This document shows, piece by piece, positions 1-8,803 of a DNA stretch of 60,377 bases (position 1 is the stretch's first letter; each line of letters opens with the position of its first letter). A model generated the notes under the pieces. The model made no database searches and was not told the DNA's origin. It was given only the letters and a program-made list of their open reading frames with translations. The stretch covers positions 1 through 60,377 of the forward strand of contig JAHBWR010000011.1 of assembly GCA_019636875.1 (NCBI GenBank), read 5' to 3'. A program made the translations under genes and the position numbers. This stretch comes from Nitrospira sp. (GTDB taxonomy: Bacteria; Nitrospirota; Nitrospiria; Nitrospirales; Nitrospiraceae).

Positions 1-50
1 TGTAGGGGACTGGCTCCACGAGCTTGTCGAGTGGTGCCTGTCCCCGTGGG
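1..50. repeat. REP-like imperfect hairpin
   Basis: GGGGACTGGCTCC at 5-17 faces GGTGCCTGTCCCC at 33-45. The arms are complementary except for two internal mismatches, with a short spacer between them. Seen: the inverted repeat. Known in general: hairpins ending in GGGGAC...GTCCCC occur as dispersed, REP-type palindromes in many bacterial genomes. Only one copy is visible here, so its repeat status is inferred from the pattern. Confidence 0.45.
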
Positions 51-341
51 ATGGGCCGAAGGGCGAGCACTCAGGGTTCGCCGTAATGCGATGAAGGAAG
101 AAGGGTTGTAAGGGAGGATCTTTCTTGCGTCGCCACAATGCGATGAATAATAACGGCAGCCGAATCACTACTCTTGGCCGCGTGCGACTGTAAGGCGCGA
201 TAAGAATCGCATGCCGTCGCCCGCGGGCGTTTTGGCTAGATCTACCGGACTCTGCTATGGGGACTTCCGAAAGATCCATCCCTTCCATCCCGAAGAAGTA
301 GTGAGAAGAGATAGAAATGCGCTTCGGAAATTAAGTGGATC
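51..341. other. non-coding stretch upstream of the HNH gene
   Basis: No convincing gene. It holds a 17-nt near-direct repeat (79-95 and 131-147, sharing cgcc, then aatgcgatgaa) and a GC palindrome CGCCCGCGGGCG at 218-229 followed by TTTT, which could be a weak terminator of a gene lying outside the window. Nothing else recognisable was found. Confidence 0.4.
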
Positions 342-1331
342 ATGACAGGGAGGATTCAATGCATCTACTGCCAGGAGGACAAGGCTGTATCAGCGTATGA
401 AAAAGTGGAACATGTCATTCCTCAGTCGTTCGGAAAGTTCAGAGATAACTTCACACTGAAGCAGCTCGTTTGCGATTCATGCAACCAATTCTTCGGTAAC
501 AGCCTTGAACTAGCCCTAGCTCGTGACACGCTGGAGGGCCAATCTCGATCAGACTTTGGGGTCAAGAAGCCGGAAGATTTTAAGTCCCCAGGTCCTCAAA
601 GCCGAATTAGGATCAAAATCGTTGAGGGTGAGTTCAAGGAGGCATATGCGTTCTTAAATTATTCGGAAGTCGATCAGAAAATTACGCTTCAACCTATTCC
701 TCAGGTCGGCTTTCGCCAGAGAGATTTAGGTGAACTCAAGTATTTCTTACTTGATCAGATTCCGGACAAGAAACAGTTAGAGGAATCTGGTTTCATCCTG
801 CAGGGGCCAAAAAGTATTAGGGCTATCGGCCTTGGGGTGGAAGAGGTGTCAAAGCGGCTAGCTGAAAAAGGGATTTCGTTTCAGTGTGAAGATGAAGTGG
901 TATCTGCAAATGAGTCCCAATCTTTACTTGCGGAAACGCAAGCCACGATCGATAAAACGATTTTCCGTGCCACCGCGAAAATTGCTTTTAACTATCTCGC
1001 TTACTGGGAAGGCGGTGATTTTGTTCGGCAATCATCTTTCGATCAAATTCGAAACTTCGTGAGGTATAGCGTTCAGGCACCATATCCGCTTGTCAAAGTG
1101 AGTCAGCGCCCAATTCTCGCTGATGAGGGTACAAGAAGAAGAGTAGGCCATCTGGTAACGATTGCATGGGCTACAGACAGGGTGTCGATCGTTGCCCAAG
1201 TGTCGCTACTTAACTTGTTTAATTATTCAATTTGTCTTTCGAGGAATTATGAGAGTGAGCGGAGGAGGGTTGTACGAGGGCATTTCTTCAACACGCATAA
1301 CGGAGAGATTCTCGAACTCGGGACAAACTAA
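342..1331 (+). CDS. HNH endonuclease-domain protein
   Basis: The N-terminal ~60 residues carry a zinc-knuckle HNH fold: CIYC near residue 7, then EHVIPQSFG (the His of HNH), then CDSCNQFFGNSLE with the second Cys pair and the Asn. This matches the HNH_5-like pattern of DNA-cutting or nicking enzymes. The remaining ~265 residues are not recognised and contain no other clear catalytic motif. The gene stands alone: the next gene starts about 180 bp downstream, and no methylase or defence partner is adjacent. The ATG start has only a weak ribosome-binding site. The endonuclease class is well supported by motif; the biological role is unknown. Confidence 0.75.
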   Translation: MTGRIQCIYCQEDKAVSAYEKVEHVIPQSFGKFRDNFTLKQLVCDSCNQFFGNSLELALARDTLEGQSRSDFGVKKPEDFKSPGPQSRIRIKIVEGEFKEAYAFLNYSEVDQKITLQPIPQVGFRQRDLGELKYFLLDQIPDKKQLEESGFILQGPKSIRAIGLGVEEVSKRLAEKGISFQCEDEVVSANESQSLLAETQATIDKTIFRATAKIAFNYLAYWEGGDFVRQSSFDQIRNFVRYSVQAPYPLVKVSQRPILADEGTRRRVGHLVTIAWATDRVSIVAQVSLLNLFNYSICLSRNYESERRRVVRGHFFNTHNGEILELGTN

Positions 1332-1514
1332 CAAGCGAGATGCACGAATAGATCCTTCCTGATTCCGATCCATGCGCTAACGGCTCTCAGTTGGTTTGGT
1401 TCTGCGTGAAGGTAAGTTGCTGGTTCCTTCCCGTATTCGCTCATTTCCTTTCCCGCCGCTTGATTTCAAGGGACAATCTCCCAGCAGTGCCTAAAAGAAA
1501 GAGGAGTGTGCCCG

Positions 1515-1844
1515 ATGCAGACGATCGCGTTGCTGACGATTTCGAACGTGTTTATGACCATCGCCTGGTACGGCCATCTGAAGTTCAAGGAGGCTCCCCT
1601 GTTCACCGTGATTCTGGCGAGTTGGGGGATCGCCTTTATCGAATACTGCTTCCAAGTACCGGCGAATCGGATTGGCCATGCGCAGTTTAGTGCGGCGCAG
1701 CTCAAGACGATCCAGGAGGTCATTACACTCGTCGTGTTCTCCATTTTCTCGGTCGTGTATCTGAAGGAAGCACTGAAGTGGAACTATGTGGTGGGATTCG
1801 CACTGATCGTAGTGGCCGTCTTTATCATCTTCCAGGAATGGTAG
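1515..1844 (+). CDS. DUF486 (DMT-like) small membrane protein
   Basis: A 109-residue protein with four predicted membrane segments, beginning MQTIALLTISNVFMTIAWY and ending in a hydrophobic helix before FQEW. The motif around EYCFQVPANRIGH is typical of the DUF486 family, single-domain relatives of drug/metabolite transporters that probably work as dimers. I start it at the ATG rather than the GTG nine bases earlier because GAGGAG (1501-1506) sits at ideal spacing before the ATG and overlaps the GTG. The substrate is unknown. Confidence 0.85.
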   Translation: MQTIALLTISNVFMTIAWYGHLKFKEAPLFTVILASWGIAFIEYCFQVPANRIGHAQFSAAQLKTIQEVITLVVFSIFSVVYLKEALKWNYVVGFALIVVAVFIIFQEW

Positions 1845-1965
1845 CGGTCTCCGCCTAATTGGTCTTGCTGATCAAATCGTTCCGAACCCGCTTGCAGCTC
1901 ATTCCCTAGCTTATTACAATACCGCCCAATTCACTCCGACCATCCAGCGAAGGGGGGAAATCGGT

Positions 1966-4485
1966 ATGCCGAAGGCGAAGAAAACGGAGTCTGGAGCAAA
2001 CGCCGAAAAGGAAACGAAAAAGTCCGCCACACTTGTGAAGGTAACGCCGCCTACTTCTGAGGATTTTGAAAAGCTCGGCGTCTTTTATATGGGTCGACCG
2101 TACGATCTCGCTGCGAAAGAGGCTAAACCGGGATGGCTCCTGTACGACTCGAAAGATTTGGTGACGCATGCGGTCTGTGTCGGGATGACGGGGAGCGGAA
2201 AGACCGGCCTGTGTCTCGCGCTTCTCGAAGAAGCGGCAATCGATAACATTCCAGCCATTATCATCGATCCCAAGGGCGACCTTGGTAATCTGTTGCTGAC
2301 GTTTCCAAGCCTGAAGGGCGAGGACTTTCAGCCATGGATTAATGAGGACGATGCACGTAAGAAGGGGTTGTCTCCCGCCGATTATGCCAACGCACAGGCT
2401 GAATTATGGACAAAGGGCTTGGCTGGCTGGCAGCAAGACGGTACCCGCATCCAACGGTTCCGCGATGCCACGGACATCGCTATTTACACGCCCGGCAGCA
2501 GCGCCGGGTTGCCGGTGTCGATTTTGAAATCGTTTGCCGCTCCCTCGGCTGATGTCTTGAACGATGTGGAGTTGTTGCGCGAGCGCATCAGTACGACGGT
2601 GACCAGCTTGCTTGGCTTGCTCGGTATCGAGGCCGACCCGATCCAAAGCCGCGAGCACATCCTCCTCTCCACGATTCTCGACCAGACCTGGAAGAAAGAA
2701 GAAGATCTGGATTTGGCCGCACTGATCCAGGCGATTCAATCGCCGCCAGTGTCGAAAATCGGGGTCATGGATGTCGACTCGTTCTTCCCGTCTAAAGATC
2801 GTTTTGCGCTCGCGATGAAGTTGAACAACTTGCTTGCTGCACCGGGGTTCCAGGCATGGTTGGAAGGAGAGGCGTTGGACATTCAGTCCATGATGTATAC
2901 CCCGGCGGGGAAGCCGCGATTGGCTATTTTCTCGATTGCGCATCTGAACGATGCCGAGCGGATGTTTTTTGTGACGTTGCTGCTGAGTCAGATGGTCGGC
3001 TGGATGAGGGCGCAATCGGGTACCACGAGCCTTCGTGCCCTGTTATACATGGACGAGATCTTCGGCTACTTCCCGCCGGTCTCCAATCCACCTTCGAAGC
3101 TGCCGCTGATGACGTTGCTGAAGCAGGCACGCGCGTTCGGCCTTGGGGTCGTTCTGGCCACGCAAAATCCCGTCGACCTCGATTACAAAGGGCTGGCTAA
3201 CACCGGCACCTGGTTTATCGGACGGTTGCAGACCGAGCGTGATAAAGCCCGTGTGCTGGAGGGGTTGGAAGGAGCTTCGAGCAGCGCCGGAAAGAAGTTT
3301 GATCGGGGTCAGATGGAGCAAACCCTGGCCGGACTCGGGAATCGCATTTTTCTCATGAATAACGTCCATGAGGACGAACCGGTGGTGTTCGAGACCCGTT
3401 GGTGTCTGTCCTATCTCCGTGGACCGCTCACGCGCACGCAGATCAAGACCTTGATGGATCCGGTGCGTGATATCCATCCTTCTGCGGCAACGGCTACTCC
3501 AACCGCCAAGGTAGCGAGCGGTTCAAGCGGCGGAGCACGTCCCATACTGGCTCCGGATATTCCTCAGCACTTCGTGCCGTTGCGCGGATCAAAACCTGAC
3601 GGAAGCGAGTTGGTCTATGCGCCGATGCTGCTGGGTTCGGCAGGAATCCGCTTTTCCGATTCAAAAACGGGAATCGACAGCCCGCAAGATCTAACCGTAC
3701 TGGCCCCGATTGCGGATGGCCCTGTGGCGATCGATTGGGATAAGGCCGGTCCGGCGGACTTGGCTGTGGCCGACCTTGAGCAAGATCCGGAAGAAGGCGC
3801 ACAGTTTCTTGCGTTACCGGGAAGCGCCGGTAAGTCGAAGAACTATGCCGACTGGAACAAGGACTTCGGTGGATGGCTCTACAGGACCCAGAAGCTGGAA
3901 TTATTCAAGAGCCCCAGTACTAAAGAAGTGTCCAATCTTGGTGAGTCTGAGCGTGACTTCCGTGTGCGATTGCAGCAGGTTGGCCGTGAAGTCCGCGATA
4001 AAGCGGTGGAAGAGCTGCGCCGGAAATATGCCTCGAAGATTGCGACGCTTGAAGAGCGCATCAGGCGGGCCGAACTGGCGAAGGAAAAACAGCAGACCGA
4101 GTCACGCGCCAGTCAAATGCAAGCCGCGATATCGGTTGGGGCATCCATTCTTGGGGCCTTTATGGGACGGAAGACCATCAGCGCATCGAACATCGGTCGC
4201 GCGACGACGGCGATTCGGAGCGCAGGCCGGGTCATAAAAGAATCCAAAGATGTCGGAGTGGCAGAAGAAAACGTGGCGGCCCTTCAACAGCAGCTGGCCG
4301 ATCTGGAAGCGCAGTTCAAATCGGAGAGTGACGCACTGGCGGCCGCGACCGATCCGCTGAACGAAAAACTCGACACGATTTCAATCAAACCTACGAAGGC
4401 CAACATAGCCGTGAAGCTTGTAGCCCTCACCTGGACCCCACATTGGCGTGATGCCAAGGGCGGTCTTCTCGCTGCTTGGGCCTGA
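1966..4485 (+). CDS. HerA/VirB4-like ATP-binding protein
   Basis: 839 residues. Walker A GMTGSGKT lies at 73-80, followed by IIIDPKGDLGNLL near 100. The Walker B-like LLYMDEIFGYFPP is near 360, and an ATQNPVDLDYK sensor-type segment follows. This arrangement is typical of the HerA/FtsK superfamily P-loop ATPases (DUF87/VirB4-like). After about residue 640 there is a charged coiled-coil stretch rich in E, R and K, interrupted by a small-residue segment (SVGASILGAFMG), then another coil. The start is supported by a GGGGGGA ribosome-binding site. No NurA nuclease or conjugation genes are adjacent, so the substrate (DNA or protein) is undetermined. Confidence 0.75.
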   Translation: MPKAKKTESGANAEKETKKSATLVKVTPPTSEDFEKLGVFYMGRPYDLAAKEAKPGWLLYDSKDLVTHAVCVGMTGSGKTGLCLALLEEAAIDNIPAIIIDPKGDLGNLLLTFPSLKGEDFQPWINEDDARKKGLSPADYANAQAELWTKGLAGWQQDGTRIQRFRDATDIAIYTPGSSAGLPVSILKSFAAPSADVLNDVELLRERISTTVTSLLGLLGIEADPIQSREHILLSTILDQTWKKEEDLDLAALIQAIQSPPVSKIGVMDVDSFFPSKDRFALAMKLNNLLAAPGFQAWLEGEALDIQSMMYTPAGKPRLAIFSIAHLNDAERMFFVTLLLSQMVGWMRAQSGTTSLRALLYMDEIFGYFPPVSNPPSKLPLMTLLKQARAFGLGVVLATQNPVDLDYKGLANTGTWFIGRLQTERDKARVLEGLEGASSSAGKKFDRGQMEQTLAGLGNRIFLMNNVHEDEPVVFETRWCLSYLRGPLTRTQIKTLMDPVRDIHPSAATATPTAKVASGSSGGARPILAPDIPQHFVPLRGSKPDGSELVYAPMLLGSAGIRFSDSKTGIDSPQDLTVLAPIADGPVAIDWDKAGPADLAVADLEQDPEEGAQFLALPGSAGKSKNYADWNKDFGGWLYRTQKLELFKSPSTKEVSNLGESERDFRVRLQQVGREVRDKAVEELRRKYASKIATLEERIRRAELAKEKQQTESRASQMQAAISVGASILGAFMGRKTISASNIGRATTAIRSAGRVIKESKDVGVAEENVAALQQQLADLEAQFKSESDALAAATDPLNEKLDTISIKPTKANIAVKLVALTWTPHWRDAKGGLLAAWA

Positions 4486-4674
4486 TTCAAGCCTTCCTCC
4501 AATCTTCATCCGTCGGATTACTTTCTCAGCACGAGACTACAGGCTGAGACGCTCATGATTCTGCATGCTTGGGGTTGCATAGGAACGAGGACGGGTAGTA
4601 AGAGAACGAAGATCGGATACTGCTTGTCAAACAGGGCGGAAAAGGCTGTCAGCGATTTACGATGGGAATTCGTC

Positions 4675-6222
4675 ATGGATCTCGCTAACCAATCATCCTT
4701 TTCGGAAGAACCTGCGCACTGGAAGCAATTGCTGCGAAGAACGCGTATCGGACTAGCTGTGGGACATATTACCGAGAACACGTTTATGGCCGTGGACGAA
4801 GCATTCGCCCACGACCGAGGCTACAAGGTGGACGAGCTGGTCGGCAAACCTATTCTCTCGGTGTACGCTCCGGAGGTGCAGGAGGAGATCAAGACTCGTT
4901 TCCAGGAGGTCGATCGCCTAGGGCACCTGGTCTATGAGTCTGTGCATCAACGCAAGGATGGGACAACATTTCCCGTTCTGATGAAGGTGGCGGTCATAAA
5001 GAATGCGAGAGGGAAGCCGGTCTCGCGAGTGGCCTACGCGCATGATATTACGGAGCGCAAACGAGCTGAGCGGGTAGTACGGGAAAATGAGGAACGCTTT
5101 CGTCTCGTCGCTGAGGTGACGAACGACATCTTGTGGGACTGGGATCTGACGACGGACGACCATTGGTGGTCGCCCAATGCCCGGGAGAAGTTCGGCTATG
5201 ATCCGGTCACTGAGCCCCACATTGAGGCCTGGCGCTCTCGGTTGCACCCTGAAGACCGTGGGCGAGTGTTGCGCCACTTGAATGATCATCTGCATTCCGG
5301 AGAACGGATGTACTCAGACGAGTACCGGTTTCTCTTGGCGGACGGGTCGTATGGCACGTTCAGTGATAAAGGCCAAGTGGTCCACGATACCAAGGGGAAA
5401 CCGGTACGAATGATCGGCGCCATGATCGATATCACATCGGCCAAGGGAGCGTATGCGACGTTGGAGCAGGCCCATGCGAGGCTGCAATGGTTGAGCCGAG
5501 AACTGCAGAAGGCGGAGGAAAAAGAGCGGCGCCGTCTGTCACGCGAGTTGCACGACGAATTCGGCCAACTGCTGAGTGCGCTCCGATTGAGCCTCGCGCG
5601 TGTCAAGGAAGAGGTTGGGAAATATTCCAGTACGAAGGGAATGCTGCTCAGAAAAAACGTCATGGCTGCGACGAGAACCGCCGACCGCCTGTTTGCCTCA
5701 CTCCGTGCCCTTGTACGCGGTCTGCGGCCTGCGATCCTGGATGAGTTTGGGTTCATAGCCGCGCTGCAGTCCATGGCTGAGGAGATACGAGAGGGAACGG
5801 GGCTGGACTGCCGGCTTTCGGTGAGGCCGAAAGGCATCGACTCCATCGTTGGGCAGGAGCTGGCCGGGACGCTCTATCGGATCGTGCAGGAACTGGTGAC
5901 CAATGTTGTGCGGCACGCAAAGGCGACGAGGGTGGACATCAGATTGCACTACAGAGAACGAAGGATCACATTGGTGGTGAAGGATAACGGGAGAGGTGGG
6001 CGATTCACGGTGTCGAAGCCGGGCTATGGACTGCGCGGCATCGGTGAGAGAACGGAGTTGCTAGGAGGGCAAGTCGAGATCCGATCATCTCGTGGGAGGG
6101 GAACCACTGTCTCTGTGACCATCCCAGTCGACCTACTGAACCGGACCTATGGCTCGATCGGTTCAGGCTTCCCTACGACAATTGTCAAGGTGAACAGGCC
6201 GTCCTATGGGAAGAAAATGTAA
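4675..6222 (+). CDS. PAS sensor histidine kinase, NarX type
   Basis: A cytosolic kinase. PAS 1 carries the segment GYKVDELVGKPILSVY, and a second PAS/PAC carries WDWDLTTDDHWWSPNAREKFGYD. A HisKA_3 box follows (RRLSRELHDEFGQLLSALR, phospho-acceptor His293 from this start), then an HATPase with an N box (ELVTNVVRHAKATRVDI) and DNGRGG. The frame is open back to an ATG at 4555, but the extra 40 residues look unconserved, so I start at 4675; neither start has a clear ribosome-binding site. The next gene is a NarL-type regulator whose start overlaps this stop by 17 bp, so the two form a cognate pair. The signal is unknown. Confidence 0.85.
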   Translation: MDLANQSSFSEEPAHWKQLLRRTRIGLAVGHITENTFMAVDEAFAHDRGYKVDELVGKPILSVYAPEVQEEIKTRFQEVDRLGHLVYESVHQRKDGTTFPVLMKVAVIKNARGKPVSRVAYAHDITERKRAERVVRENEERFRLVAEVTNDILWDWDLTTDDHWWSPNAREKFGYDPVTEPHIEAWRSRLHPEDRGRVLRHLNDHLHSGERMYSDEYRFLLADGSYGTFSDKGQVVHDTKGKPVRMIGAMIDITSAKGAYATLEQAHARLQWLSRELQKAEEKERRRLSRELHDEFGQLLSALRLSLARVKEEVGKYSSTKGMLLRKNVMAATRTADRLFASLRALVRGLRPAILDEFGFIAALQSMAEEIREGTGLDCRLSVRPKGIDSIVGQELAGTLYRIVQELVTNVVRHAKATRVDIRLHYRERRITLVVKDNGRGGRFTVSKPGYGLRGIGERTELLGGQVEIRSSRGRGTTVSVTIPVDLLNRTYGSIGSGFPTTIVKVNRPSYGKKM

Positions 6223-6847
6223 ATGTCTGATTGCCGATGACCATCCGATCATCCGCAAAGGAGTCAAGGATCTCGTGGTCGATGCAGGCTTGTGCGCTGC
6301 AGTCTCTGAGGCAGGGTCCGGCGAAGCGGTGCTGGCAATGGTACGCCAGGAGCCGTGGGATTTGCTGGTGCTTGATGTCGCGCTTCCCGACAAACACGGA
6401 CTTGAGGTCCTCAAAGAGGTCAAACTCCTGCGTCCGGCTCTCCCGGTTCTCATGCTGAGTCTGTATCCAGAACGTGAATTTGCGGTCCGGGCCATCAAGG
6501 CCGGCGCGTCTGGTTATCTCACGAAAGACCAAACTCCTGTTGAATTTGTGACGGCGGTTCGGCAAGTTCTCGATGGCCGACGCTACATCACGTCCGCAGT
6601 GGCCAATCATCTGGCGAATCATCTGACTCTGCGGCAGTCGGGGATACCGCATGAAACGCTTTCCGATCGGGAGATGGAAGTGCTGCGCTTGCTCGGGCAG
6701 GGCAAAACGGTCTCGGAGATTGCCGAAGACATCACGTTGAGCGTGAAGACGGTCAGCACGTACCGAAGCCGGTTGCTCAAAAAGCTGCGGTTGTCTACGA
6801 CAGCGGCCCTTGTACGGTACGCCATTGAACATCGCTTAACGACCTGA
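6206..6847 (+). CDS. NarL/LuxR-type response regulator
   Basis: 213 residues. The receiver domain has its acidic pair in IADDHPIIRKG and phospho-acceptor Asp57 in LLVLDVALPDKHG; the conserved Lys is in GYLTKDQ. The C-terminal LuxR-type helix-turn-helix (about 150-200) carries LSDREMEVLRLLGQGKTVSEIA and SVKTVSTYRSRLLKKL. It overlaps the preceding kinase gene by 17 bp, which implies translational coupling and makes it that kinase's likely partner. Target genes are unknown. Confidence 0.9.
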   Translation: MGRKCKCLIADDHPIIRKGVKDLVVDAGLCAAVSEAGSGEAVLAMVRQEPWDLLVLDVALPDKHGLEVLKEVKLLRPALPVLMLSLYPEREFAVRAIKAGASGYLTKDQTPVEFVTAVRQVLDGRRYITSAVANHLANHLTLRQSGIPHETLSDREMEVLRLLGQGKTVSEIAEDITLSVKTVSTYRSRLLKKLRLSTTAALVRYAIEHRLTT

Positions 6848-7073
6848 CACGATTGCCCTGGCAGGCCTTTCCTGATGCGGTGGGTATTCGAACGAGAACT
6901 CATATCTTTTCTCCTTCAACTCCACAATTAGGTGTGCTCGTCGATTCCTGCGACCTCCCTCGCCTGTAGGACAAGCGCGGACAACGGGATCAGCTCTTGT
7001 CTGCTATACCTTTCTGGCCATTGGCACTATTGTTCGGAATCCAACCTGGCAAGAGTGCAAGCCACGGGGTGTT

Positions 7074-7733
7074 ATGTTTGTCCTCATCGTCGATGATCAT
7101 CCTCTACTTCGGCAGGCTATCAAAGACGTCATCCTCAGTTATTTTTCTTCGCCGGTGGTGCGGGAAGCGTCCAACGGGGAAGAGGCGATCAGAGTCGTGC
7201 GGACAGAGCCTGTGGAGATGGTGGTCCTCGATATCAGTCTTCCAGATTCCAGCGGGTTGACGGTGTTGAGACGGATCAAGCATCTGCGACCTTCCCTCAA
7301 ATGTCTCATCCTGACCATGCATGACCACCCACAGTATGTGCGTTTGGCCATGGCTCATGGAGCATCCGGCTATCTGACGAAGGGGGCGACCCCGGGGGAG
7401 CTGTCCGATGCCATGCGGACCATTCTGTCAGGAGGTCAGGTCGTGATGGAATCGTTCCGCGACGTGCTCGATACCCGTTCGAAGCGTCGGGATATAACCT
7501 GGCCCCACGCATCCCTGTCCGTACGGGAAATGGAAGTCCTTGCGCTGCTCGCAAAAGGCTGTACCGCTTCCCAGGTCGCCAAGCGACTGAAGCTGAGCAT
7601 CAAGACGGTCAGCACCTATCGAACCCGATTGCTTGAAAAACTGCAGCTTGAGACGACGGCCGATCTGATCCGCTATGCCGTCGATCATCAGCTGGTACGA
7701 GAGAGAATCAGTCACGTCCAGAACTCTCTCTAG
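7074..7733 (+). CDS. NarL/LuxR-type response regulator (orphan)
   Basis: 219 residues. The receiver has VDDHPLLRQ and Asp53 (MVVLDISLPDSSG), with Lys in GYLTKGATPGE. The LuxR helix-turn-helix carries LSVREMEVLALLAKGCTASQVA and SIKTVSTYRTRLLEKL. It is closely related to the regulator at 6206 (nearly identical recognition helix and a matching VRYA/IRYAV ending), so it is probably a tandem duplicate. No kinase adjoins it. A GGGGTG lies just before the ATG. The 226 bp upstream hold no gene. Confidence 0.88.
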   Translation: MFVLIVDDHPLLRQAIKDVILSYFSSPVVREASNGEEAIRVVRTEPVEMVVLDISLPDSSGLTVLRRIKHLRPSLKCLILTMHDHPQYVRLAMAHGASGYLTKGATPGELSDAMRTILSGGQVVMESFRDVLDTRSKRRDITWPHASLSVREMEVLALLAKGCTASQVAKRLKLSIKTVSTYRTRLLEKLQLETTADLIRYAVDHQLVRERISHVQNSL

Positions 7734-7865
7734 TCGAGCTCTTTGTAGGATGAATCCCGATACCAAGCCGAGGGCCGTTCTGATATCAGAGCTCGCCGCG
7801 TGCCGATCATCCTTCGAGAAGCATGAGACTCGCACGGCGGCTCATCTACACAAGCGGGTGAATGA

Positions 7866-8351
7866 ATGGAAGGGAAGATTCACAACCCTAGTCGATCGCA
7901 ACAGGACAAGGGATGGATTTGCCCTGGTCCCTCGCGCACCGCTCCCTCTTCCCTGCGCACAATCCGTGTCGTGATCGCCCACGACTATCAAGCCTTTAGA
8001 CGTGGCCTGTGTGCTCTGCTCGATGGAGAACAAGATCTGCGAGTGGTCAGCCAGGTCGATACTGTCGACGAGATGCTCTCCGAAGCCCGGCGGACCAGGG
8101 CCCATGCCGTTCTTATGGGGGCTGGGCTCTCCCATGGTGTGGGACCCCACAGCCACAACACTCTTCCTCACATCCTGTCATCGATTCGGATCATCAGTTT
8201 GACGAAAGGGATGAATGCCGAGGAATTCAGCCACGCGGTCAAAACTGGTGTGCGAGGGTTTCTTCCGGAGAATGTGGGACGGACTGAGCTGATTCGAGCG
8301 ATTCGAACGGTCGCAAAGGGCGGTTTATATTTCGTCCTGAGCTCGTCGTGA
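7866..8351 (+). CDS. degenerate receiver-domain protein
   Basis: 161 residues. From about residue 33 it aligns with NarL-type receivers (IRVVIAHDYQAFRRGLCALLDGE...) and ends near the usual end of the receiver (RTELIRAIRTVAKGG). The phospho-acceptor strand reads AVLMGAGLSHG, so Gly replaces the usual Asp; the first acidic pair is reduced to HD, and the Lys loop reads GFLPEN. There is no DNA-binding domain. It lies directly after two intact NarL regulators and looks like a decayed third copy or a phosphorylation-independent receiver. The start is uncertain; the first 30 residues are not conserved-looking. Confidence 0.6.
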   Translation: MEGKIHNPSRSQQDKGWICPGPSRTAPSSLRTIRVVIAHDYQAFRRGLCALLDGEQDLRVVSQVDTVDEMLSEARRTRAHAVLMGAGLSHGVGPHSHNTLPHILSSIRIISLTKGMNAEEFSHAVKTGVRGFLPENVGRTELIRAIRTVAKGGLYFVLSSS

Positions 8352-8361
8352 TGCTGATGTG

Positions 8362-8729
8362 ATGCCGATCATTCTTGTTGTGGATGATGACCAGCAGATT
8401 CGGGCGTGGTTATGCCACATACTCGAGTCCAAGGGGTACCACGTTGAGCAGGCCTGCGCGGGGAGGAAGCCTTAACGATCCTGAAAAGGCTTGAGCCGGC
8501 GCTGATCGTACTAGACCTCTTCATGCCCAACGTTGATGGTTTCGAAGTTATCCTGCACCTCCGAGGAGGTGCCAAGCCAGTCAAGGTGCTCGCAATGTCG
8601 GGTAACCCAGTTGACGGGTACGACGCGGCTCGAACAGCAAAATTGTTCGGTGCAAGCGAAACGATGGCCAAACCATTCGATGCGGCGACTTTTCTGCAAC
8701 ATGTCGAGATGTTACTGGCGCATTCATAA
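8362..8729 (+). pseudogene. frameshifted CheY-like single receiver
   Basis: ATG at 8362 opens MPIILVVDDDQQIRAWL...EQACAG, then the frame runs into TAA at 8473. The continuation lies in the other frame from about 8463 (EEALTILKRL, then VLDLFMPNVDGFEV with the phospho-acceptor Asp, and MAKPFDAATF with the Lys) to the stop at 8729. Joining the two at the run GCGGGGAGG, by adding one G, gives a full ~122-residue receiver with all catalytic residues. So a single-base deletion (or a sequencing error) splits an otherwise well-preserved gene. No canonical slippery heptamer is evident. Confidence 0.75.
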
Positions 8730-8803
8730 CGGGATATCTGTCACGGGATATCTATCAGTGGTTCCGTGGGTTCGCGTGTCAAGACTGGTGGAGATCCCAT
8801 CCT

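Noticed and set aside
218..233. CGCCCGCGGGCG followed by TTTT as a terminator
   Set aside because: Self-palindromic with almost no loop and a short T-run; kept only as a remark in the non-coding stretch.
7043..7062. Possible sigma-54 promoter or lux box (ACCTGGCAAG...) before the regulator at 7074
   Set aside because: The GG and GC elements are 7, not 10, bases apart, and the right end is AAGCC rather than CAGGT.
8455..8475. Programmed frameshift in the split receiver
   Set aside because: No canonical slippery heptamer, no evident downstream structure, and a CheY-like protein has no known need for recoding.
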